Source: Armatimonadota bacterium
Lineage (GTDB): Bacteria > Armatimonadota > UBA5829
NCBI GenBank assembly: GCA_023398345.1
Contig: JAEWSK010000260.1
Span: 1 to 6,002, forward strand
Direction: 5' to 3'
DNA length: 6,002 bases
Of this stretch, positions 1-6,002 are shown piece by piece. The notes under the pieces were generated by a model that saw only the letters and a program-made list of their open reading frames with translations, did not search any database and was not told where the DNA came from. Each line of letters opens with the position of its first letter. Position 1 is the first letter of the stretch. The position numbers were made by a program, and so were the translations under genes.

Positions 1-2395
1 CCCCGTTGACCGGATCGAGCTTGTATGCGCCAATTGCAGTCAGCCTTTTGAAACTGTAAGCAGTCTGCGGCGCAATGCCGGGAATCTCGAAGTAGCCCTG
101 TTTGCGAGAAGGATTTTTTGAGTCAAAGACAGGCGTGGTCTTGTCGATAATATTCGCACGCACACCCATATACGCCCTGTTGCCGCTGCGCACAACTGCG
201 AGACAGTCCCCCACCCGCAAATTCGGAACAAAGCTCTTGCGCGGGTCATATTCGACAACATTGCCGCTCAATCGGGTTAGACCACCCTGCAGCCCCATTC
301 GCTTGAAATTACACGGATCGGTGCAACCAAATCTGCTAATTGGCTTGTGAAGAACATAGACATGCTTCACATCCGAAGGCAGCGCGCTGGTGAGACGAAT
401 AAGTCCTTGCGAGTCGGCAGCGAGCTGCTTTTCATCTTCGGCCTTGAGGTATGTGTGACCTTTTGCTGATTTGTTCTCGAATACACCTAAAACATATCCG
501 ATGGTCAATGGGTCTTTTACGCGGATCGTCTTGGAATTGATCACATCGGCTGCCATCACTTCTTCGCTCATACCTGAGTTCGGATCGTGGAACCACTGGT
601 CAAAAATACAGCCGAGCATTGTAACTTGCTTGGTAAGATTTGCTACGTTGACTTTATCGACAGTATCAAACGGCGTATCGACTAACTGACGCCCATCATC
701 TGTCGAGACGAAAGATACGCCCTTTCCCTCAGCTAAAGTCACGACCTCGCTATCGAGGGCGAACTTGCCGGGAACAAAGTTGCGCCAGTCTTTGCCGCTT
801 ATTGGATTGACACCATCGGCAAATCGTGAAGCCCTATCATCGAAAAAGCCCAACGCGGCGGCTATTCGTTCGGAGTCATCGCGACTGCAAGTTGCTATAT
901 CGGAAAATTTGTTTTGTATATCCTCGCGGCAATTATAGAAATAGCCCTTGTAGAAAATCCCAACACCCTTTGTCTGACTGCTCAGATCGAGTCCGCACCA
1001 AATGTAGGATTTATCCGGCATCGTCACTGGATCAAAACCACTGTGCATCTTGGCAAACAAGCCGCCCGACACTGCCAGTGCAACTAAAACAAGCATAATC
1101 CCAAGCAGCGAAACCCATGCGCTCTCCAGCCGCAGTGACTTTAGCTTTCTCCAGACCACACCAACAATCCACAGCATTATGAGAAGCACAAACGGCGGTA
1201 GCGCGTATGTAAGCACCATTGAAATCGAACTGCGACCGTGCTTGGGCCAAGTATTACCGAGAAATACGGAAAAACCGCTGGGAATGACATAAGACTCGAG
1301 ATGGCGGTCCATATACGACCGCATTCCAGCCAGAGCCTGGAAGTGGCCGCTGGTGGCGATAAAACGCACCGACCGCTTCGGAGCAAAGCGAGGATCTTTA
1401 TAGAGACGCGCCAGCTCGAACATGCTTACAATTCCACATGTTGACTCGGCGCTTGGGGCCAGCGAAGGGACAACCGAAGTGCCGTCGTAGGAAGCATGCA
1501 GCACAATCCACTGCTTCTTTAGCTTTGGATCTGTTCCTTCGATTTCACCGACGATGTTGCGCGCTTCAACTTTTTCCCACGGCATTTTGCAAAATATGCG
1601 CGCATTTAGCTGAGGTCGCTGCGCCGGAGGCATTTTTGCGTATCTAGCGTTAAGTTCAGCGAGCATAGTGCGAATTGCAGCAGCAGTTTGTTTTTTTACC
1701 CAGAACCGCGGCATAGAGACTGGGATCGAGCTAAACTTTGCCTCAGCCTCTCCGCGCATTGTGGTGTCCGGCTCGACAAATAACAGGGCTTTTGCGCCCA
1801 ATCGCGGAGCGTTCAACCACTCGGTGCCCGAGTTAAAATCGACTAAAGCCGCGCTTCCGGTGACTACTTTATTGTCAAAATCGGGAAGTCGGCCAAAACC
1901 ACCATCAATTATATGAACTGCCAACCCCTCGGGCGGCAAGTGAGACGTGCGGACAAGATTCGGCCACAATGCAAATATTGGAAACTGCTTGCCATTGATG
2001 ACGAGTTTGGAGCCCTCATCAATAGGGACAGTCACCTTGAATTTCTCGACTATCACCTTGTCGAGACCTATTGAGCGGAACTGATTTTCCACATATTCGG
2101 CCGCCTGGGCACAACCCGGATAGCCGACTATACGCGATGGAGATGACGACAGTGCCTTTACATCTGCCGACAGACGCTCTGAGTTGATCGAGGCGGCAAT
2201 TGACCTGTAACGATCTTCAACAGCAGGAGTAATATCTGGTCTGGGCAAGGATGACGCAGCCGCAGTCAGTTTCGCTTTAGCAACCTCATGCTTGTCACTC
2301 TTGAAAAGCACGTTCCAAAAACATAAAACTAAAACTGCAACAGCAATAATCGCCAAGACGGCAATATTGGAGGCTCTATACTTGTTGATCGCCAT
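1..2395 (-). CDS. Membrane-anchored M28-like (probable pseudo-) peptidase, C-terminus missing
   Basis: An open frame of 798 codons starts at ATG 2395-2393 and runs off the left edge. The start is the first one after an in-frame TAA (2410-2408), and a purine-rich AAAGGGA lies 7 nt before it. Residues 9-27 are a hydrophobic signal anchor. Residues 80-240 carry the SRIVGYPGC motif (87-95) and a PA-like segment, as in M28 metallopeptidases with a PA insert. The M28-like core follows from NIVGEIEG (280) through ASYDG (301-305), PSAESTCG (314-321), GHFQALAG (350-357) and GLDLSS (468-473) to VDTPFDTVDKVN (572-583). By alignment from memory, the ligand His is Ser302, the bridging Asp is Glu317, the Glu pair is His351-Phe352 and the last His is missing; only Asp470 fits. 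Two hydrophobic helices (396-415, 427-448) interrupt the core. About 200 further residues look like beta-rich domains, the last (about 705-798) like a carboxypeptidase-regulatory fold, with a CTDPC motif at 691-695. Substrate unknown. The family call is fairly sure; loss of catalysis is inferred. Confidence 0.75.
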   Translation of the reverse strand, partial: MAINKYRASNIAVLAIIAVAVLVLCFWNVLFKSDKHEVAKAKLTAAASSLPRPDITPAVEDRYRSIAASINSERLSADVKALSSSPSRIVGYPGCAQAAEYVENQFRSIGLDKVIVEKFKVTVPIDEGSKLVINGKQFPIFALWPNLVRTSHLPPEGLAVHIIDGGFGRLPDFDNKVVTGSAALVDFNSGTEWLNAPRLGAKALLFVEPDTTMRGEAEAKFSSIPVSMPRFWVKKQTAAAIRTMLAELNARYAKMPPAQRPQLNARIFCKMPWEKVEARNIVGEIEGTDPKLKKQWIVLHASYDGTSVVPSLAPSAESTCGIVSMFELARLYKDPRFAPKRSVRFIATSGHFQALAGMRSYMDRHLESYVIPSGFSVFLGNTWPKHGRSSISMVLTYALPPFVLLIMLWIVGVVWRKLKSLRLESAWVSLLGIMLVLVALAVSGGLFAKMHSGFDPVTMPDKSYIWCGLDLSSQTKGVGIFYKGYFYNCREDIQNKFSDIATCSRDDSERIAAALGFFDDRASRFADGVNPISGKDWRNFVPGKFALDSEVVTLAEGKGVSFVSTDDGRQLVDTPFDTVDKVNVANLTKQVTMLGCIFDQWFHDPNSGMSEEVMAADVINSKTIRVKDPLTIGYVLGVFENKSAKGHTYLKAEDEKQLAADSQGLIRLTSALPSDVKHVYVLHKPISRFGCTDPCNFKRMGLQGGLTRLSGNVVEYDPRKSFVPNLRVGDCLAVVRSGNRAYMGVRANIIDKTTPVFDSKNPSRKQGYFEIPGIAPQTAYSFKRLTAIGAYKLDPVNG

Positions 2396-2396
2396 A

Positions 2397-2409
2397 CTCC
2401 CTTCCCTTT
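2397..2409 (-). promoter_or_regulatory. Ribosome binding site of the M28-like gene
   Basis: On the minus strand the start codon at 2395 is preceded by AAAGGGAAGGGAG. The AAAGGGA part sits about 7 nt from the ATG, a normal distance. The in-frame TAA at 2410-2408 overlaps this site, so no longer N-terminus is possible and the start is well fixed. Confidence 0.7.
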
Positions 2410-2536
2410 AATGAGATGGAAAAGGATTCCGTCCAATGATACTCGCCTTGATGGAGCGCAGCAACACGCGGGAATCGAAGACGTCTATGCGCGAGACTAG
2501 GCAGGGGATACCCAAGTCAATGTCCCGCGTGCAAAA

Positions 2537-2566
2537 ATTATAGCACAGCTGTTAATAGCAACGCAA
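2537..2566 (-). promoter_or_regulatory. Candidate sigma70-type promoter of the M28-like gene
   Basis: The minus strand shows a perfect -10 TATAAT (2542-2537) with an extended TGn just before it. A weak -35 TTGCGT (2566-2561) lies 18 nt upstream. The predicted transcript start is near 2530, giving a leader of about 135 nt. The strong extended -10 makes up for the poor -35. This suggests the gene is transcribed separately from uvrB. Confidence 0.55.
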
Positions 2567-2602
2567 TACTTGTGGCTAGCGTCAAATCCTCACGGACTTG
2601 TC

Positions 2603-2773
2603 TTGGGGCTTTGCCCCAATCCCCACCAGAGACTCTGTCTGGTGACTCTGCCAGCGACTTAGTTTCATGAACCTTCAAATTCTTAAAATTCAGCCCCCAT
2701 GTGGGGGCTGAATTTTAAGCGTATGGGGTCTGGGGACTGCGTCCCCAGCGGGGTTAAGGGGCAGCGCCCCTTA
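2603..2773. repeat. Cluster of five stem-loops (palindromic intergenic element)
   Basis: Five inverted repeats lie within 171 bp. TTGGGGC/GCCCCAA (2603-2619) has a 3-nt loop. CACCAGA/TCTGGTG (2624-2644) has a 7-nt loop. A perfect 18-bp stem with a 2-nt loop occupies 2682-2719. CTGGGGAC/GTCCCCAG (2730-2748) and TAAGGGGC/GCCCCTTA (2755-2773) both have 3-nt loops. Three of the five share a design of four G, a trinucleotide loop and four C. GACTCT occurs twice (2631-2636, 2644-2649). No coding frame explains this. It resembles dispersed palindromic (REP-like or small MITE-like) intergenic elements, but whether it recurs in the genome cannot be seen here. Confidence 0.75.
2682..2719. terminator. 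Perfect 18-bp inverted repeat, likely bidirectional terminator
   Basis: The stem is perfect: 18 bp around a 2-nt loop at 2700-2701. Its GC-rich core CAGCCCCCA/TGGGGGCTG is flanked by AAAATT on the left and AATTTT on the right, so both strands end a GC stem with a short U-rich run. It lies about 95 bp past the uvrB stop and could end uvrB transcription. The U-run is short and itself pairs in the stem, so termination is inferred. Confidence 0.5.
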
Positions 2774-2812
2774 TGGGAGTTAGAGATAAACCCTCATTGC
2801 AAATTTACAAGA

Positions 2813-4822
2813 CTATTTGCGCCATGCGGCATTCGGCAGAAACTTCTTAAGAGACGCTATTTCGTCCCGAAGTTCAGCGGCGCGCTCAAAGTCCAAATCT
2901 TTGGCAGCTTTCTTCATATCGCGTTCCATTAAGCTTATGTGGGAAAGCAACTCATCGAGAGCCAACGTCTCCGGCTTGATTTCACTGCCCGCCCCGCTTT
3001 TGCTAAAACTGAACTCGAGCCCCATAGGAGAATCAGTTTCGATAATGTCGCGGATCGACTTTGCGATAGTTGTAGGAGTTATGCCGTGAGTATCGTTATA
3101 CTCCATCTGGATATGGCGGCGGCGAGTGGTTTCGTCAATCGCACGCCGCATCGACTCCGTGACGTTGTCAGCATACATTATGACTTTGCCGGACACATTG
3201 CGCGCCGCTCGCCCCATTGTTTGGATCAGCGAGCGTTCGTCGCGCAGAAATCCTTCTTTGTCGGCGTCAAGCACTACCACAAGAGAAACCTCGGGAAGAT
3301 CAAGGCCCTCTCTGAGCAAATTGATGCCAATCAAAGCATCATAAACACCCAGTCGAAGGTCGCGAAGTATCTCGGTGCGCTCCATCGTCTTAACTTCAGA
3401 GTGGAGATAGTTAACTTTAATTCCAAGATCGAGCAGATACTCGCTGAGATCTTCGGCCATTTTCTTTGTCAAAGTAGTTACAAGGACTCGCTCGCCCGAT
3501 GCTGCACGGCGTTTAATCTCGTCAATTAGATCGTCAATTTGGCCCGCAGTCGGCCTTACTTCTATCTCTGGGTCAATCAGGCCCGTCGGACGAATAAGCT
3601 GCTCGACTACTTTTGAAGCGTGCTCATTTTCAAACGGCCCAGGAGTGGCCGAAACAAATATCGCTTGGTTTATCAGTTTCTCGAACTCACCAAATCGCAG
3701 TGGCCTATTATCCAGCGCGGACGGCAGCCGGAAGCCATAATCAACAAGCACCGTTTTGCGCGACCTATCCCCCGCATGCATCCCGTGAAGCTGCGGAATA
3801 GTCTGGTGAGACTCGTCTATAAATAGCAAAAAGTCTTCAGGGAAATATTCAACCAACGTGTGCGGTGTGCTGCCGGGCGGACGGCCATCGACAATGCGCG
3901 AATAGTTTTCAATCCCATTGCAATAGCCAAGCTCGCGCATCATCTCCATGTCAAATCGCGTGCGCTGCGCTATGCGCTGCGCCTCTATGAGCTGGCCATG
4001 CTTTTCAAAGTAGCGCACCCGCTCCTCAAGCTCTTGCTCGATTTCGGCAAGTGCGCGCTCCATGTTTTCGGTAGAAGTAACAAAGTGCGTTGCAGGAAAG
4101 ACGGTTACATCCTGTTTGTTGGCAATAGCATCTCCAGTGATTGGGTCAATGATGCTGATTTTTTCGACTTCATCGCCAAAGAAACTAACCCGCGTGATGA
4201 CCTCTTCATTAATCGGCTGTATTTCAAACACGTCGCCGCGCACTCGAAATGTTCCGCGCCCAAGCGCGATGTCATTGCGAGTAAACTGCATGTTAATTAG
4301 TCTTCTCAAAATCACATCGCGATCATACACCTCGCCTACGTGCAGCGCCAAAATCGTTTCCGAATAGCTCTCTTTGCTGCCAATGCCAAATATGCAACTT
4401 ACGCTGGCGACTACGATTACGTCGCGTCGCTCGATGACTGCCTGTGTTGCCGAGTGCCGCAAACGGTCGATTTCATCATTTACCGATGAATCCTTTTCAA
4501 TGTACGTGTCCGTCTGTGGGACATAGGCCTCCGGCAAGTAGTAATCGTAATAGCTGACAAAATACTCAACTGCATTGTCAGGAAAGAACTCGCGAAATTC
4601 CGAGCAAAGCTGAGCGGCAAGCGTTTTGTTGTGGGCTAGCACAATCGTAGGCTTTTTGACAGCCTGAATGACATTTGCCATTGTAAAGGTCTTGCCTGAG
4701 CCTGTAACGCCAAGCAGCGTCTGGTATCTGTGTCCCGCACGGACACCATCGACCAGTTCATCAATGGCCCGCGGTTGATCGCCGGTGGGTTGAAAATCGG
4801 ATTTTATCTTAAACTCGCGCAC
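2813..4822 (-). CDS. uvrB: UvrABC excinuclease subunit B
   Basis: This is UvrB, the damage-verifying helicase-like subunit of bacterial nucleotide excision repair. It is loaded on damaged DNA by UvrA and recruits UvrC for incision. The protein is 669 residues, usual for the family, and complete. Walker A GVTGSGKT is at 38-45. The tyrosine-rich beta-hairpin that clamps DNA starts at [10 protein letters not shown] (91-100). Walker B DESH is at 336-339 and SATP at 391-394. The later helicase motifs [13 protein letters not shown] (499-511) and QTMGRAARN (534-542) follow. A C-terminal UVR domain for UvrC/UvrA contact lies at about 622-660. The start is GTG (4822-4820), fixed by the family N-terminus ([14 protein letters not shown]) and by an in-frame TAG two codons upstream. 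There is no convincing Shine-Dalgarno. No catalytic residue is missing. No uvrA or uvrC is in the window. Confidence 0.98.
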   Translation of the reverse strand: MREFKIKSDFQPTGDQPRAIDELVDGVRAGHRYQTLLGVTGSGKTFTMANVIQAVKKPTIVLAHNKTLAAQLCSEFREFFPDNAVEYFVSYYDYYLPEAYVPQTDTYIEKDSSVNDEIDRLRHSATQAVIERRDVIVVASVSCIFGIGSKESYSETILALHVGEVYDRDVILRRLINMQFTRNDIALGRGTFRVRGDVFEIQPINEEVITRVSFFGDEVEKISIIDPITGDAIANKQDVTVFPATHFVTSTENMERALAEIEQELEERVRYFEKHGQLIEAQRIAQRTRFDMEMMRELGYCNGIENYSRIVDGRPPGSTPHTLVEYFPEDFLLFIDESHQTIPQLHGMHAGDRSRKTVLVDYGFRLPSALDNRPLRFGEFEKLINQAIFVSATPGPFENEHASKVVEQLIRPTGLIDPEIEVRPTAGQIDDLIDEIKRRAASGERVLVTTLTKKMAEDLSEYLLDLGIKVNYLHSEVKTMERTEILRDLRLGVYDALIGINLLREGLDLPEVSLVVVLDADKEGFLRDERSLIQTMGRAARNVSGKVIMYADNVTESMRRAIDETTRRRHIQMEYNDTHGITPTTIAKSIRDIIETDSPMGLEFSFSKSGAGSEIKPETLALDELLSHISLMERDMKKAAKDLDFERAAELRDEIASLKKFLPNAAWRK

Positions 4823-4827
4823 AGCCT

Positions 4828-4857
4828 ATGATATGACGCAATGCGCATACAGGTCAA
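4828..4857 (-). promoter_or_regulatory. Likely uvrB promoter giving a leaderless mRNA
   Basis: On the minus strand, -35 TTGACC (4857-4852) and -10 TATCAT (4833-4828) are 18 nt apart, each matching five of six consensus bases. Only five bases separate the -10 from the GTG start at 4822, so transcription should begin at or within a base or two of the start codon. I see no LexA-type operator here. Confidence 0.6.
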
Positions 4858-4904
4858 GCTAAAGAACGGCAATTGGACATAGGCTTGATAAGGGGTTAAT
4901 CAAA

Positions 4905-4938
4905 TAAAAACCGGACGGCTTCTAATGAAGTCGTCCGG
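4905..4938 (-). terminator. Rho-independent terminator of the PEP-CTERM gene
   Basis: Read on the minus strand, a 12-bp stem with one mismatch (CCGGACG, mismatch, CTTC against GAAG, mismatch, CGTCCGG; 4938-4911) closes a 4-nt loop. It is followed directly by TTTTT (4910-4906). It begins 35 nt after the PEP-CTERM stop codon and separates that gene from uvrB. Confidence 0.9.
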
Positions 4939-4972
4939 CATAATTACACAGTCCAGATGGTGGTTGGCCGCA

Positions 4973-5695
4973 TTACTTCCTGCGGTATCTGCGCCACCCG
5001 AGCAACGCAAAGTTACCCAACACACCTAACATCAGCGCACTCGGCTCAGGGAGAACCTGAACACTGACATTGTCAATTATCGAACCATTCTCACCGGCTG
5101 CGATGTCGATACCGCCAAACACATCGCCGGGGTTAAGCTGCCACAGAGTTCTGTATCGAACCCACTGCTGATCATAACCGTCGACTGTGCCGGTGTTTTC
5201 AAGGACCGTTCGCAGCTCCATATCTTCATATCCATCGTAGAGCGAAAGATCCACTTGAGTTGCGCCCACAACATTGACAGTCGGAACCATCGAAGTCGCT
5301 CCCAGGGCACCCTCGAAACAAGTGACATCAACCCAGAACAAAAACGTTGTGTTCTGCTGAGTGGGAACGTTTATGTGCATAGTCCCATTAGAACCTAAGT
5401 CCCAAAAGTCGGACGCATTGCCAAAACCGTCCCATGTTCCGGTCATAAGGCCAGCACCACTTTCCCCAACAGTAACCTGTGCATATGATGTACCGTCACC
5501 GGAAGGAGTGATCGAGTCCGGTCTTATAATATAGGGATTGCTTCCTGACTGAGAGTTCCAGTCACCCCAGTAGTAAACAACGCCAGGCGTTGTGTCCCAC
5601 CACGGATACCAAATATCTTCTGCCAACGCTGCACAGCTACATGCCACAATTATAAGCGCGGCAACAACACCTGTTCTAAATAAAGTCTTCACCAC
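4973..5695 (-). CDS. Secreted PEP-CTERM sorting-domain protein
   Basis: The protein has 240 residues from GTG 5695. An exported beta-rich protein is carried between two processing signals. Residues 1-25 form a signal peptide (basic start, hydrophobic VVAALIIVA, cleavage likely after ALA before EDIW). The C-terminus has PEP at 216-218, a hydrophobic stretch to 233 and the basic tail RRYRRK (235-240), the tripartite PEP-CTERM signal cut by an exosortase. The mature part is rich in Trp, Tyr, Gly, Asn and Asp (WYPWWD, DFWDLGSNG) and lacks enzyme motifs. It resembles the WDLG-containing PEP-CTERM beta-sandwich proteins I recall from Planctomycetes-like bacteria. The frame is open further upstream, to an ATG at 5875. 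The GTG at 5695 (or the adjacent GTG at 5692) is chosen because AAGGAG lies 7 or 10 nt before it and it yields a clean signal peptide. IVAC (16-19) could be read as a lipobox. The biological role is unknown, perhaps surface or extracellular matrix. Confidence 0.88.
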   Translation of the reverse strand: MVKTLFRTGVVAALIIVACSCAALAEDIWYPWWDTTPGVVYYWGDWNSQSGSNPYIIRPDSITPSGDGTSYAQVTVGESGAGLMTGTWDGFGNASDFWDLGSNGTMHINVPTQQNTTFLFWVDVTCFEGALGATSMVPTVNVVGATQVDLSLYDGYEDMELRTVLENTGTVDGYDQQWVRYRTLWQLNPGDVFGGIDIAAGENGSIIDNVSVQVLPEPSALMLGVLGNFALLGWRRYRRK

Positions 5696-5700
5696 CCAAA

Positions 5701-5710
5701 CTCTCCTTTC
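5701..5710 (-). promoter_or_regulatory. Strong ribosome binding site fixing a GTG start
   Basis: GAAAGGAGAG on the minus strand contains AAGGAG (5708-5703). It is 7 nt from GTG 5695 and 10 nt from the tandem GTG 5692. No comparable site precedes the upstream ATG codons at 5743 and 5875, so the long version of this protein is unlikely. Confidence 0.75.
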
Positions 5711-5719
5711 AACACTTTT

Positions 5720-5792
5720 CGCGACCGGGCTGGCTTTAACCATGCCCGCCGTCTTACAAAACACACTTAATTTACTGAGACCTTTTGTCGCG
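5720..5792 (-). promoter_or_regulatory. Foldable mRNA leader segment before the PEP-CTERM gene
   Basis: On the minus strand, CGCGAC (5792-5787) can pair with GTCGCG (5725-5720), closing a 73-nt region. Inside, directly next to this closing stem, CGGGC and TGG pair with CCA and GCCCG (5748-5726) around a 6-nt loop with one bulged base. A GTCT/AGAC pairing may form a further arm. The fold ends about 10 nt before the ribosome binding site. It fits no riboswitch class I could recognise; c-di-GMP-I was considered and its conserved bases are absent. Confidence 0.35.
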
Positions 5793-5923
5793 TCAATTAA
5801 GGCAAAACCACAATCTCCCAAAAACAACCATGGAGCCGCACAAACTGACAGCGACCTTGCATTACATAACAGCACATTTATCTTAGTGCAAACAAGAAGT
5901 CTTGAAGGTCAATACTGCTTGTT

Positions 5924-5932
5924 TTTATATCA
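5924..5932 (-). promoter_or_regulatory. Candidate proximal extended -10 promoter of the PEP-CTERM gene
   Basis: The minus strand carries TGATATAAA, an extended -10 (TGn followed by TATAAA, five of six). The -35 position upstream is poor (TGAGCA). It would start transcription near 5917. It is an alternative to, or a tandem partner of, the distal promoter. Confidence 0.35.
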
Positions 5933-5951
5933 GTGCTAGTTCAATATGCTC

Positions 5952-5980
5952 AGTATGCCAGCTAATCAATAATACGTCAA
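5952..5980 (-). promoter_or_regulatory. Candidate distal promoter of the PEP-CTERM gene
   Basis: On the minus strand, -35 TTGACG (5980-5975, five of six) and -10 CATACT (5957-5952, four of six) are 17 nt apart. Use of this promoter would give a leader of about 250 nt that contains the foldable segment. Confidence 0.35.
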
Positions 5981-6002
5981 CCCGGTAATCATACCTGTTT
6001 TT

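Larger units (their letters stand above)
2396..2602. other. Non-coding leader and upstream region
   Basis: This is the part of the uvrB/M28-like gap nearest the M28-like gene. Apart from the promoter and ribosome binding site listed separately, I see no open frame with a credible start and no recognisable riboswitch or small RNA. It would form the leader of about 135 nt of the M28-like mRNA. Confidence 0.5.
5696..6002. other. Upstream region without a gene
   Basis: These 307 bases hold the candidate promoters, the foldable leader and the ribosome binding site listed separately. Otherwise I see no convincing gene on either strand. The frame of the PEP-CTERM gene stays open upstream to 5875, but the residues there (cysteine-rich, no usable start signal) do not look like protein. 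The right end of the window gives no hint of the next gene. Confidence 0.5.

Noticed and set aside
1..2395. Pseudogene interpretation of the M28-like gene
   Set aside because: The frame is open for 798 codons with a good start signal and promoter, and the motifs around the lost catalytic residues are intact. Loss of active-site residues without frame damage points to a functional non-enzyme.
2939..3529. 196-codon open frame on the plus strand
   Set aside because: It lies wholly antisense to uvrB, whose family-conserved motifs run through the same bases. Its sequence shows no recognisable domain and it has no ribosome binding site of note.
3860..4300. 146-codon open frame on the plus strand
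   Set aside because: Antisense shadow of uvrB; composition and lack of motifs give no support for a gene.
4885..4903. Imperfect palindrome TTGAT/ATCAA between the terminator and the uvrB promoter
   Set aside because: Only five paired bases with a 9-nt AT-rich spacer; it matches no known operator, including LexA types, and could arise by chance.
5720..5792. c-di-GMP-I riboswitch in the PEP-CTERM leader
   Set aside because: The expected conserved loop and receptor bases are absent; only generic stems are shared.
5696..5875. 60-residue N-terminal extension of the PEP-CTERM protein from ATG 5875
   Set aside because: The extension would bury the signal peptide, has no ribosome binding site, and runs through the structured leader and the strong Shine-Dalgarno that serves the GTG start.
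5592..5939. 115-codon open frame on the plus strand
   Set aside because: It overlaps the signal peptide and leader of the PEP-CTERM gene in antisense and shows no protein-like features.
5982..6002. Possible plus-strand terminator (GGTA/TACC followed by a T-run at the right edge)
   Set aside because: The stem is only 4 bp and there is no plus-strand gene before it.

Overview
The window holds three genes, all on the minus strand and read right to left: a PEP-CTERM secreted protein (right), uvrB (middle), and a large membrane-anchored M28-like protein that runs off the left edge. Base composition is moderate, neither AT- nor GC-rich. The organism is a bacterium with an exosortase/PEP-CTERM system, so probably Gram-negative or diderm. 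The tryptophan-rich PEP-CTERM protein with a WDLG motif and the M28-like protein with a ruined metal site recall proteins from Armatimonadota or the Planctomycetes/Verrucomicrobia group. That placement is memory-based and weak.

Layout. At 5696-6002 is a long leader/promoter region without a gene; it has candidate promoters and a foldable RNA segment just before a strong Shine-Dalgarno. At 4973-5695 is the PEP-CTERM protein, followed by a textbook rho-independent terminator (4905-4938). At 4823-4910 is a short gap with a good sigma70-type promoter whose predicted start falls on the uvrB GTG codon, suggesting a leaderless mRNA. At 2813-4822 is uvrB, complete. At 2396-2812 is a non-coding gap with a dense cluster of five stem-loops (2603-2773), one a perfect 18-bp inverted repeat that resembles a bidirectional terminator. 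A promoter and an approximately 135-nt leader for the next gene follow. At 1-2395 is the N-terminal 798 residues of the M28-like protein.

The genes do not look like one operon. Each has its own likely promoter, and a terminator-like structure separates each pair. UvrB is a housekeeping nucleotide-excision-repair protein. The two flanking genes encode cell-envelope or exported proteins. The most unusual item is the left gene: its M28 aminopeptidase-like fold keeps the scaffold motifs but lacks most expected zinc ligands and the catalytic glutamate, and it carries a two-helix membrane insertion inside the domain. No RNA gene, CRISPR array, insertion sequence or prophage was seen.
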